From: Bacteroidota bacterium
Lineage (GTDB): Bacteria; Bacteroidota; Bacteroidia; Palsa-965
Length of the DNA: 50,032 nt
Reading direction: 5' to 3'
Assembly (NCBI GenBank): GCA_013298545.1
Contig: JAAFIA010000031.1
Span: 1 to 50,032, forward strand
Part shown: piece after piece, positions 1-8,340 of the stretch
Position numbering within the stretch: the stretch's first letter is position 1
How the letters are laid out: each line of letters begins with the position of its first letter
Made by a program: the position numbers and the translations under genes
The notes under the pieces: model-generated
The model's database searches: none
Told to the model about the DNA's origin: nothing
The model's input: the letters and a program-made list of their open reading frames with translations, nothing else

Positions 1-389
1 CTTTGGAACTTGAAACATAAATCGTTCTAAGTTATAGAATCGAATCTTGTTAGGAACTTGAAACATAAATCGTTCTAAGTTATAGAACCGAATCTTCTTT
101 GAAACTTGGAACATAAATCGTTCTAAGTTATAGAATCGAATCTTGTTAGGAACTTGAAACATAAATCGTTCTAAGTTATAGAATCGAATCTTCTTTGGAA
201 CTTGAAACATAAATCGTTCTAAGTTATAGAATCGAATCTTCTTTGGAACTTGAAACATAAATCGTTCTAAGTTATAGAACCGAATCTTCTTTGGAACTTG
301 GAATCTGAAACTTGGAACTTGAAACATAAATCGTTCTAAGTTATAGAATCGAATCTTCTTTGGAACTTGAAACTTGAAATCTGGAACTT
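1..389. repeat. 48-bp tandem repeat array
   Basis: Near-identical units of exactly 48 bp start at 5, 53, 101, 149, 197 and 245. A partial 21-bp unit follows at 293, then another full unit at 314 and a truncated one at 362. Each full unit begins GGAACTTGAAACATAAATCG. The array lies directly downstream of the minus-strand LytTR regulator stop at 396 and runs off the left edge. Units differ by only a few bases (for example AATCTTGTTA versus AATCTTCTTT). There are no unique spacers, so it is not a CRISPR array. Function is unknown. Confidence 0.95.
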
Positions 390-395
390 TAATAC

Positions 396-1148
396 CTATT
401 TAAAATAATTCAAAAACCGATCCTTATACTGGGCCGAAATATCAATCTCTGTTTGATCGCTCAAGGTAACATAGCCACCAGCTTGTTTGTGGTAAGCACT
501 CACGCATTCCATGTTGATGATGTGCGATTTGTGTACACGTAAAAACGGAAACGGCAAAACTTCGTCGTAGTGTTTTAAAAAACGACAAGCCATTTTCTTT
601 GTTCCATCTTTCAGAAAAATATCAGTAAAATTTCCATTGCCCTGCAAGCGGATAATATCGTCCATTCGGATCACTTCAAACCCTTCGAGTGTTGGTAAAA
701 CCACTTGCCATTTTACGATCTGTTGTTCGCGGAAATTTTGTGCAACTACCGTATTGCGTTGAAAGGTATCTTGTTTATCTATTTCCTGACATACTTTATC
801 CACGGCCAGGATCAACTCTTCGATGCTTACCGGTTTGAGCAAATAATACGCTGCACTTTGGTTGAGTGCTTGAATGGAATAAGTAGAAAAGGCGGTAACA
901 AAAATGGTTTCAAAATTCAGATCGGCGCAAGCATCAAGCACATCAAACGCATTGCCAAAAGGCATTTCCACGTCCAGAAATACGAGTTGGGGTTGTTGTT
1001 CGTGCAACACCTTTTCGGCTTGCCGCGCATCGGTTGCTTCGCCCACCAGTTCGAGTTGCGGACAGTATTTCGCGAGGTATGCTTTTAAGGCTTCCATCGC
1101 GGCCTGTTCGTCTTCAACGATGACACAACGTATTTTTTTCTTTACCAT
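396..1148 (-). CDS. LytTR-family response regulator
   Basis: A 250-residue LytR/AlgR-type response regulator. The receiver domain (about residues 5-122) shows the acidic pair E12/D13, phospho-acceptor D59 in VFLDVEMP, T85, and K105 in LLKP. A LytTR DNA-binding domain follows (about 150-250) with the typical FLRVHKSHIIN segment. It should be phosphorylated by the kinase encoded immediately upstream and act as a transcription factor. The start ATG overlaps the end of that kinase gene by 7 nt, indicating translational coupling. The receiver motif after D59 reads MPFGNAF rather than the common MPxxxGF, a minor oddity. Target genes cannot be inferred from the window. Confidence 0.93.
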   Translation of the reverse strand: MVKKKIRCVIVEDEQAAMEALKAYLAKYCPQLELVGEATDARQAEKVLHEQQPQLVFLDVEMPFGNAFDVLDACADLNFETIFVTAFSTYSIQALNQSAAYYLLKPVSIEELILAVDKVCQEIDKQDTFQRNTVVAQNFREQQIVKWQVVLPTLEGFEVIRMDDIIRLQGNGNFTDIFLKDGTKKMACRFLKHYDEVLPFPFLRVHKSHIINMECVSAYHKQAGGYVTLSDQTEIDISAQYKDRFLNYFK

Positions 1149-2962
1149 GAGAGCAGCACCTGAACACCACTTGTTGCACCCGATTTTTCAATCAATTCAA
1201 AACGAATATCGGTTTTATGAAGTGCATTTAAAAGTCGAATGCGTTCTTCAACATTTTTTAAGCCAAGCGATTCGTGTAATTTTTGATTTTTTGTTTTCAT
1301 GTTTTTGCTCGCCGTCAGTCCAATACCATTATCGTCAATGAGCACTTGAATCCGTTTGCCAACTTGGTTGAATGTTACATGCAGCAATCCGGCCGATTCT
1401 TTGTAACGCAAGCCATGCCAAATCGCATTTTCGAGGTTGGGTTGAATCAACATATTGGGAACCATCACCTGATCGACAACGAGCGTGGGATCAACGTCAA
1501 TGATGTAATTAAATTTATCTGGAAAACGCATGCGTTCCAGTTCTAAATATTTTTTGAGTTGATCGAGTTCTATGGCGAGTGAAACATAATCTTTGTTGGA
1601 GTTTTCCATCATGTTGCGCATCAATCCCGAATACGATGTCAAGTATTTATTGGCTTCGCGCTCGTTGTTGTTGGCGATGAATTGATTGACACTATTTAAA
1701 CTATTGAAAATAAAATGCGGATTCATTTCACGGCGCAACGATTGCAAAGCGATTTGTTTGTTGCGTTTGCGAATAGACATCCAGGCTTTCCAGAAAAGCG
1801 CAAGCACAATGCCTAAAACAATGATAAAGCCGATGAGAAAAATGGTGTATTTGTTTTTGCGTGAAATGAGTTCGTCTTTTAAAATTTGTTGTTGCTCCAA
1901 CGACGCAATTTTTCCTTCGTTGATCAGAAATAATTTTTTGTCGATGAGGCTGCTGTCGCGCGCGAGCAGGTTGTCGAGGTTGTTGATGAAACTGGTGTAA
2001 AGTGCGGCGGCGCGTTCGGGCTGTTTGTTTTCGCCATAGTATTTTGTTAAAGCCGTCAAACTTTTTTTGGCTTCCACTAAACTGCCTTGTTCTACTGCCA
2101 TTTGGTAGGCTTGATGCAAGAGGTTTAAACCAACAGCAGGACTATCGACTTTGAAATAAAGCGCGGCCAGGTTGCGTAATTGTGCCACTTGAACGGCCAT
2201 GTTGGCGTTTTCTTGCGCCTGTTTCACCAATTTTTTTTGCAGGGCAATGGCTTCTGTAAAATCGCTTGACGCAGCCATGAGATTGACCATGTTGCTTTTG
2301 ATCCATACGGCTTGTTCGCTCGTGCTATCGATATTGGATAAGGCTTCGCGGTAATTCTCGAGTGCTGGTTCTTTTTGATTGAGCGCGATATTGGCCTCAG
2401 CCATTTGCGTCAGATTTTGAACTTTCTCCGCTGGGTTATTGGTGTTATTTAAAATGACTGCATTTTGGTTGAGGTAAAGCAATTCGTCTTTGGGCGACGA
2501 TTTATACCAGAGGCGAAGCGCATCGTTTTTATTCAAATTTTTCTCCATACTATCGCGGCAATAGCTTGCGGCTTTGGCATACGACTCGGAAGAAATACTG
2601 AATTTGTTTTGCAATTCTTGAATCCGTGCCAATTGCCGATAATACTGGGCCAGGTTTTTCTTTTCAGCCGTTCCTAATTCTACTTGAATGGCTTTGTTGC
2701 TGTATGCTTCGGCTTTTTGCAAATCGCCTGATTGGACGAGTGCTTCGGCTACTTCGGAATAATTCCGTGCGATTTCGGCATTGGTTTTTTGTGTGCCAAT
2801 GGCATTGAGCAATTTGTTCGATGCGGCATTGGTGGTATTGCTCGTGTTGTTTGAATTGGGAATAAAGATCGCATTCGTATCTTGAATCGAATTGGTTTGT
2901 GCGGCCATTGACAGCGACACAGCGAATAAGAACAAAAGCAGAGCAGCTATTTTTTTCATCAT
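1142..2962 (-). CDS. TPR-containing LytS-like sensor histidine kinase
   Basis: A 606-residue membrane sensor kinase. An N-terminal signal peptide (about 1-20, ending AAQ) is followed by a tetratricopeptide-repeat-like periplasmic region (about 60-335). A coiled-coil stretch and one transmembrane helix (about 373-392) come next, then the His_kinase family dimerisation segment with phospho-acceptor H416 in MNPHFIFNSLNS. A GHKL ATPase domain with N-box NLENAIWHGL and DDNGIGL completes it. This is the architecture of the Bacteroidota YehU/LytS kinase group, where TPRs replace a classical ligand-binding sensor. It is co-transcribed with, and 7 nt overlapping, the LytTR regulator at 396-1148. The stimulus is unknown. 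Confidence 0.93.
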   Translation of the reverse strand: MMKKIAALLLFLFAVSLSMAAQTNSIQDTNAIFIPNSNNTSNTTNAASNKLLNAIGTQKTNAEIARNYSEVAEALVQSGDLQKAEAYSNKAIQVELGTAEKKNLAQYYRQLARIQELQNKFSISSESYAKAASYCRDSMEKNLNKNDALRLWYKSSPKDELLYLNQNAVILNNTNNPAEKVQNLTQMAEANIALNQKEPALENYREALSNIDSTSEQAVWIKSNMVNLMAASSDFTEAIALQKKLVKQAQENANMAVQVAQLRNLAALYFKVDSPAVGLNLLHQAYQMAVEQGSLVEAKKSLTALTKYYGENKQPERAAALYTSFINNLDNLLARDSSLIDKKLFLINEGKIASLEQQQILKDELISRKNKYTIFLIGFIIVLGIVLALFWKAWMSIRKRNKQIALQSLRREMNPHFIFNSLNSVNQFIANNNEREANKYLTSYSGLMRNMMENSNKDYVSLAIELDQLKKYLELERMRFPDKFNYIIDVDPTLVVDQVMVPNMLIQPNLENAIWHGLRYKESAGLLHVTFNQVGKRIQVLIDDNGIGLTASKNMKTKNQKLHESLGLKNVEERIRLLNALHKTDIRFELIEKSGATSGVQVLLSW

Positions 2963-3313
2963 TCAGAAATCGTTAACCAAGATACCTATTTTTAGAAATG
3001 GAAGGGTTAACGGGTGAAATACAACGTACAAATTTCAATTGAGACGCGTTTTTTTGACGTATGCGTTTTTTGGGGGTTGGGTGTGTTTTTCTTCCCGCTT
3101 TCCCAGCGCAGACTTGAGACATGAGACTTGAGACTTGAGACAGGAGACTTGAGACAAGAGACTTGAGACCGTTTGGGTTTGTGTGTAATTGGTGAATTGC
3201 GCGACTTACGAAATTGATAAATAGCTCTTAATGCACCCAGTCTCATGTCTCAAGTCTCGCGTCTCATGTCTAAAGAAAACGAGCGAAGCGAGTTGCGTCT
3301 AACTCATTTTCAT
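2963..3313. other. Intergenic region carrying hairpin element copy A
   Basis: A 351-bp gap between the kinase start and the end of the minus-strand MORN-like gene. Its main content is the inverted GAGAC/GTCTC repeat element listed separately. A minus-strand open frame at 3007-3246 mostly translates the repeat (SLK/SSL motifs) and is not accepted as a gene. I see no RNA gene here. Confidence 0.8.
3101..3297 (+). repeat. GAGAC-arm hairpin element, copy A
   Basis: The left arm (about 3107-3170) is a run of GAGACTTGAGACATGAGAC-type hexamer-like units. The right arm (about 3239-3270) is the inverse, GTCTCATGTCTCAAGTCTC. The copy ends with TCTAAAGAAAACGAGCGAAG followed by CGAGT (about 3268-3292). 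These right-hand bases match copies B and C, and the left bases CAGCGCAGACTTGAGAC resemble their CCAACGCAGATTTGAGAC. The roughly 70-bp centre differs from copy B. It lies between two minus-strand genes. It could form a long cruciform or RNA hairpin; its mobility and role are unknown. Confidence 0.8.
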
Positions 3314-5029
3314 TTAACGCCCGTATGCACTTGTAACCGATTTCTTTTCCTCTTCTTCCTCTTTCCAAGCAATCATGTATTTCTCTGTTTTATAAACTTT
3401 GTTATCGCGGGTGTAGTACTTCCATTCGCCAATACGTTCGCCTTTTTGATTGAATTGACCAACATAATGAACTTGATTTTGATAGGGAGCAATTGTTAGG
3501 TACGGATAAATATGAAGTTGTGCGACTTGTTCGTTTGGATTCTCTTTCGTTTTGTAATAACTGATTTGCAAGTGCAAGTATTTCTGAGCGGCAAAGCCAT
3601 AAAAATGCTGAACCCGATTTTTAATGTAATCCACTTGAATGGAATCGTACATGAAATCAAACTCTTTGGCCGAAACTTGGAATGCTGCATTGATGAAGTC
3701 TTGTCCAAAATGCGGATAAGCAATAATCATTTTATTGACACTTGGATTGGGTGTTACCCGTGTGGCATAATTGTATTCGCCATAGTATTTCCAAGTGCCT
3801 TCCTTTTCATAGGTAACAAGTGGCGGCTCATAACTCCAAAGACGTCCTCGCCGTGGAAATGAGGATGACGATGAAAGACCATTACTGTAATAAATTGAGT
3901 TGTCGGATTGTGTCGCTGTTTGTGTTTGCAGCATGGCCGTATTCAAGGCGGTTAGCTCAATGTTCTGAAACCATTGCAAATTTCCGGGGTTATGCACTTT
4001 TTCATTACCCATAGCGATCAAGGTGCCTGCCGCATTGAATACTTCGGTATAAACCATGTTGGAGTCAAGCGGTTTGCGAATCCATGTCAACGAATCTTCG
4101 AGCGCATAATTTGTTTTTTTGATGGCTTTTCCATCGCGGAATAAAATTTCTTCAATCAAATTGCCAAAGCGGTCGAAACGTTTGCGAATGCCATTGAGTT
4201 TATCATTGCGCCAGTTTTCGGTACGGCAGAGTTGTTTTGTTCCTTGGTAATATTCTTGCCATTGTCCGGTCCGTTTCCCGTTTTCATAATATCCCACAAT
4301 CCACGGAATGCCTACGGCATAATTTTGCTCCCAACGGCCATTCAATACACCATTGATTCCTTCGCCTTTGCACCAAATGTTTTCGGGTTTTGCTGGCATG
4401 GGTTTGTGCAAGGCTTCGTTTTCAAAATACACCAACATGGTGGCTGGCTTTTGCGGAATTTCGTATTTGTTTGGAAGCGTAAATGCGTTATCGAGGTACG
4501 AATCGTATGCGCCTTGAATGAGTTTCAATTCTTCGACTGTGAAGCCAGATGCGTTTTGCCAAACGAGCAATTCGGGATCGTGAATGTCTTTTACCCAAGC
4601 ATAATTATCGGCAGCGGCAATGCGTTGTGCCAGGGCCTCGTGTCCGGTTTCGCGCATCAAAAATCCAACCGCGCAATGGGTGTTAAACTCATCAATAAAA
4701 ACAGGCAACCGTTCGCGACGGTATAAGTTTTTTGGGAAAATTCCGGCTTCGCGATAGGCCGCAAGTACTTCAATCAAGTGTGCGCGCGATTGACGTTGTT
4801 GTGCATTGAGATTTTCAGTAGGATTGCTTCGCAAGACGACGAGTACATTTTTCAGGTGTGCTTGAATGTATGCTTTGTCGGAACGAAACGTGATGGCTTC
4901 GCCTTGTGGTTTTTGGAGTGCGTATTTTTTCCAGTTGAAATTGAAGCGGCAAAGTTGCTCGTAGAGGCTTTCTGCAAAAATCTGTTGACTAAGCAGCAGC
5001 ATTAAAATGGAGGCGATGAATTTTTTCAT
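3314..5029 (-). CDS. Secreted protein with MORN/YwqK-like repeats, unknown function
   Basis: 571 residues with a clear signal peptide (MKKFIASILMLLLSQQIFA). The N-terminal third (about 20-190) holds a conserved-looking block with HCAVGFLM and VKDIHDPELLVWQN, which I do not recognise as a named domain. The middle (about 220-300) contains repeated N-G-x-x-N/T-G-x-W-x-x-Y units (NGVLNGRWEQNY, NGKRTGQWQEYY, NDKLNGIRKRF) of the MORN-variant/YwqK type. A further GERIGEWKYY unit lies near the C-terminus (about 540). No T9SS sorting domain is evident. It sits between two TPR-kinase/LytTR systems and starts divergently from the second kinase. A regulatory connection is possible but unproven. Confidence 0.8.
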   Translation of the reverse strand: MKKFIASILMLLLSQQIFAESLYEQLCRFNFNWKKYALQKPQGEAITFRSDKAYIQAHLKNVLVVLRSNPTENLNAQQRQSRAHLIEVLAAYREAGIFPKNLYRRERLPVFIDEFNTHCAVGFLMRETGHEALAQRIAAADNYAWVKDIHDPELLVWQNASGFTVEELKLIQGAYDSYLDNAFTLPNKYEIPQKPATMLVYFENEALHKPMPAKPENIWCKGEGINGVLNGRWEQNYAVGIPWIVGYYENGKRTGQWQEYYQGTKQLCRTENWRNDKLNGIRKRFDRFGNLIEEILFRDGKAIKKTNYALEDSLTWIRKPLDSNMVYTEVFNAAGTLIAMGNEKVHNPGNLQWFQNIELTALNTAMLQTQTATQSDNSIYYSNGLSSSSSFPRRGRLWSYEPPLVTYEKEGTWKYYGEYNYATRVTPNPSVNKMIIAYPHFGQDFINAAFQVSAKEFDFMYDSIQVDYIKNRVQHFYGFAAQKYLHLQISYYKTKENPNEQVAQLHIYPYLTIAPYQNQVHYVGQFNQKGERIGEWKYYTRDNKVYKTEKYMIAWKEEEEEKKSVTSAYGR

Positions 5030-5285
5030 GATAAGTTGTGTTTGTTGCTGGCAAAGATGATCGCGAAAAGTGGAGGGGGAGGAGGAAACTCGGTCAAGGA
5101 AATGCCTGACTTGGTGAATTTGGGGTTTGGGAGGGTGGAGAAAAGTACGGCTACTTATTGGTTTGGGGGCAAAAGGTGTGTAAAATCAATCGATTTAAGA
5201 TGCGGCCATCGACTCGGAATAAAATTATTTATAATATTACAGCACAAACATTGAAACAAGTTTGAATTAACCCCTTTTCAAGATC

Positions 5286-7223
5286 ATGATTTTCAAAAAA
5301 GAATTTTCCCTTTTTGTTTTTTTGCTTTTTATGCAAGTCCATCTTTTTGCGCAGGCGAATGAGCAAACGCAGAAAAGAAAACTAGATTCCTTGAAACGTG
5401 AATTGCGATTAGCAAAACACGATACCGATCGAATCAAGCAACGGTATTGGATTGGAGTAGCAGAACCGATTGACCGTATTTCGTATTGGGATAGTTTGTT
5501 GGGTGAGGCTGAGGGCAAGCAGTTCTTCTCGCTTCATTTTAAACTACATATTCGGATGATCGAATTATTCATGAAGCAGTCGGATATCCAAAATGCAGAG
5601 ATTATGGGTAAGAAAGTACTGGCATTTGCTGAACAGAGAAAGGATAAGGGGCAAATAAAACAAAGCATGAATTTTCTGATGGGTATCTATCGTAATCAAA
5701 GCAATTACGAGCGGCTACTGAATATGATTTATAAAGGAATTGCTTTTGCGGAAAAAGAAAAAGACAGTGTTTTACTCATTGATTTTACGTCAACGCTTGG
5801 CGGGTATTATTTCGATTCCAAACAGTTGGAGAAAGGACTTTCTATTCATTTGAAATGTTTAGATATGAGCAGGAAAATCAATTATGAATTTGGTATCGTA
5901 AGTAATCTTGTTGATGTTGGTAGTGACTATATTGCACTTAATCAACGAGCCAAGTCGGTTCCTTATTATTTAGAGAGTTTAAAGTATGTTTATTTATTTC
6001 CGAATACTGTTTATGAATTGCAGACCTATAGTTCTGTTGCTGCGGCTTACTTATTTTTGGATAAACACGATTCGGCTTATTTTTATGCAAATAAAGCGTA
6101 TGTTTTGGCACAAAAGCTTGAGATGGATCAGGCTATTGCTAGTTCAGAGGCAACGCTGGCCAATGTGTATTACGAAATGGGAAAGCCTGATCTCTCTGAG
6201 AAGCACGCCCTTCATGCCCTTGAAATTTCAAAGCAGTGTGATTTTTTCATACAAATTCCTGAGTTATTAAAAATTCTTGATAAAATCTATATCGAGCGTG
6301 GCGATTACCAATCAGCATACAACATAAAATCCGAATATGTCATTATTCAAGATAGTATCACGAATAAAGATATGCGCAAGAAAGCACTTGAAAAAGAATT
6401 TGCTTACAACCTCGAGAAAAAGCAAAACGAAAATAAGTTACTAACGCAGCAGAATTTAATTCAGTCGCTGAAACTCAACCAAAACCGTTATCTCCTTTTT
6501 GGTGCAATACTACTTTTATTGCTTGTTGTTTTATTTGCCTATACGTTGAATCAGCGCAAAAAGAAAGATGCTATTTACAAACGCATTTTGCTGGAGCAGC
6601 GATTGCTGCGCGCGCAGATGAGTCCGCATTTTATTTTCAACTCACTCAATTCGATTCAACAATTGGTGATGCTCGGGCAGAATTATCCTGCCGAACAGTA
6701 TTTAGGTAAGTTCGCAAAACTCATCCGAAGCCTTTTGGAGCGAAGCATTGAAGATTACATCAGCATCAAGGACGAAGCCGAAATGTTGCACGATTATATT
6801 CAAATGGAATCGTTGCGGTTTAAAGATAGCTTTACCTATAAAATCAGCATCGATGAAAAAATTGATACGGAACGATTTCGGATTCCGCATTTGATGCTTC
6901 AACCGTTTGTCGAAAATGCGATTTGGCATGGTTTAATGCCTAAAGCAAATGATCGTTTTGTAGCCATACGATTTGAGTACGATTCGCCAAAAACCGTTCG
7001 CTGTATTGTTGAAGATAATGGCATTGGTCGCGAAGCAAGTAAAAAAAATGAATCTGTTTTTAAAGCTAAATCCTTGGCCTTGAGTTTGATTCAACAACGT
7101 ATGGCCTTGATTCGGAAAACATACAATAAACATGTTCGGTTAGAACTGTTCGATTTATACGATCGTGCAGGAAAAAGTGAGGGTACGCGTGTTGAAATTT
7201 TATTACCCATCGTATATTTGTAA
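5286..7223 (+). CDS. TPR-containing LytS-like sensor histidine kinase
   Basis: 645 residues with a signal peptide (about 1-23, ending LFAQA). A TPR-rich region follows (about 75-370), then a coiled coil rich in K/E/Q (about 375-400) and one membrane helix at about 402-421. The kinase segment has phospho-acceptor H448 in MSPHFIFNSLNS, and the GHKL ATPase has FVENAIWHGL and EDNGIGR. It has the same architecture as the kinase at 1142-2962 but is clearly diverged from it. The partner regulator starts 2 nt after the stop codon, so the two are co-transcribed. The upstream 256 bp is a divergent promoter region shared with the MORN-like gene. The ligand is unknown. Confidence 0.93.
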   Translation: MIFKKEFSLFVFLLFMQVHLFAQANEQTQKRKLDSLKRELRLAKHDTDRIKQRYWIGVAEPIDRISYWDSLLGEAEGKQFFSLHFKLHIRMIELFMKQSDIQNAEIMGKKVLAFAEQRKDKGQIKQSMNFLMGIYRNQSNYERLLNMIYKGIAFAEKEKDSVLLIDFTSTLGGYYFDSKQLEKGLSIHLKCLDMSRKINYEFGIVSNLVDVGSDYIALNQRAKSVPYYLESLKYVYLFPNTVYELQTYSSVAAAYLFLDKHDSAYFYANKAYVLAQKLEMDQAIASSEATLANVYYEMGKPDLSEKHALHALEISKQCDFFIQIPELLKILDKIYIERGDYQSAYNIKSEYVIIQDSITNKDMRKKALEKEFAYNLEKKQNENKLLTQQNLIQSLKLNQNRYLLFGAILLLLLVVLFAYTLNQRKKKDAIYKRILLEQRLLRAQMSPHFIFNSLNSIQQLVMLGQNYPAEQYLGKFAKLIRSLLERSIEDYISIKDEAEMLHDYIQMESLRFKDSFTYKISIDEKIDTERFRIPHLMLQPFVENAIWHGLMPKANDRFVAIRFEYDSPKTVRCIVEDNGIGREASKKNESVFKAKSLALSLIQQRMALIRKTYNKHVRLELFDLYDRAGKSEGTRVEILLPIVYL

Positions 7224-7225
7224 CT

Positions 7226-7939
7226 ATGATTAGAGCTATTGTCATTGACGACGAAGAAGCAGGTATTGATACCCTTAAAATTTTTGCATCAAGGAACTCA
7301 GATCGGATTAAAATTATTGCTTCTACGACCCAAGCGGAAGATGGAATTGCGTTGATTGAAGATTACCGTCCTGATGTTGTTTTCTTAGACATCAGCATGC
7401 CCAAAATGAATGGATTTGATTTGGTAGAGCAACTGAGTTTTCGCGATTTTAAACTCGTTTTTACCACAGCGCATCAAGAATATGCCATTCGTGCCATTAA
7501 ACAAAGAGCATTTGATTATTTATTGAAACCGATTGACGAGCATTCTTTTTGTACGTGTTTGGACGAACTTTTGAAAAACGAAAAGCCATTGGTATCAAAA
7601 GTAGAATCCAACGCGCTCATTGAAATTCAAGTGAAAGATGGTATTCTTTTTATTCAACAAAAAGAAATTATTCGGCTCGAAGCATCGCGTAGTTATACGG
7701 AGTTTTATCTCGATCATGGTATAAAGCATGTGGCATCTAAAGGCATCAAAGAATTTGAGTCGAAGTTGAGTCCCAATTTGTTTTATCGGTGCCATAAATC
7801 GCATATCATCAACTTACAGAAAGTACGCAAATTTATCAATCACGATGGTCTTTTTGCGCTCATGAGCGATGGTTCGTTGCCGTTGATTTCTAAATTGCAG
7901 AAAGACGAGTTTTTAAATCGACTGAAAGAAATTGGTTGA
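7226..7939 (+). CDS. LytTR-family response regulator
   Basis: 237 residues. The receiver domain (1-120) has D8/D9, phospho-acceptor D55 in VFLDISMP, T81 and K101 in LLKP. The LytTR DNA-binding domain (about 135-237) contains the characteristic FYRCHKSHIINL segment. The start ATG is 2 nt downstream of the kinase stop, a standard paired arrangement. It is the second LytTR regulator in 7 kb. The two regulators share domain plan and key residues but differ enough that they probably serve separate signals. Targets are unknown. Confidence 0.93.
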   Translation: MIRAIVIDDEEAGIDTLKIFASRNSDRIKIIASTTQAEDGIALIEDYRPDVVFLDISMPKMNGFDLVEQLSFRDFKLVFTTAHQEYAIRAIKQRAFDYLLKPIDEHSFCTCLDELLKNEKPLVSKVESNALIEIQVKDGILFIQQKEIIRLEASRSYTEFYLDHGIKHVASKGIKEFESKLSPNLFYRCHKSHIINLQKVRKFINHDGLFALMSDGSLPLISKLQKDEFLNRLKEIG

Positions 7940-8340
7940 TTGGACTAAGTAACTGTTTAAAATTTGTTTTTGAGAATTGTTATGATGACTTTTTGTGCCA
8001 GACGAGGCGTGTTTTGAAGGCCATAGCAGGGCGGCTACGGTCGAAAAACGCAACGAAGTATGGTGCAAAAAGGCGCATAACAAAATCAAAGGATAAAATT
8101 TAAACAGTTACTAAGGTGTTTTCTGCTAAAAACTACGATGCTGAACTACATCTCCATTTCATGTTTGCTCATTTATTTGATTAGAAAAATTGATACCGTC
8201 TTTTGGTCGGTTTAAACCTGCATTTGGTACAATGGCCTCCTGAAATAGATTTTACACGCGCTAGTTTTACGGTATTGAATGGCTGAAGAACGACTTCGAA
8301 AAACGCATTCAACAGCATTAACCCTTTAAAACGAAACGCT
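7940..8340. other. Intergenic region with palindromic element
   Basis: A 401-bp non-coding stretch between the regulator and the glycoside hydrolase gene. 7945-8115 is a long palindrome (listed separately). 8116-8340 holds the presumed promoter and leader of the hydrolase gene; I could not assign a convincing -7/-33 pair there. A minus-strand open frame at 8181-8480 is a shadow of the hydrolase start. Confidence 0.75.
7945..8115. repeat. 171-bp long imperfect palindrome (MITE-like)
   Basis: The ends are inverted: the left end is CTAAGTAACTGTTTAAAATT and the right end is AATTTAAACAGTTACTAAG. Pairing continues inward: TTGTTATG with CATAACAA, CTTTTTGTGCCA with TGGTGCAAAAAG, and GCGTGTTTT with AAAACGC. 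Almost the whole element can fold into one hairpin. It carries no open reading frame of note. It lies just after the regulator stop codon, so it may also act as a transcription terminator. The structure suggests a non-autonomous mobile repeat, but no target duplication is certain. Confidence 0.85.

Noticed and set aside
1-389. Possible CRISPR array
   Set aside because: The whole 48-bp unit is repeated with no unique spacers, and no cas genes are present.
3007-3246. Minus-strand open frame of 79 codons
   Set aside because: It is mainly a translation of the GAGAC repeat arm, with no ribosome site or family similarity.
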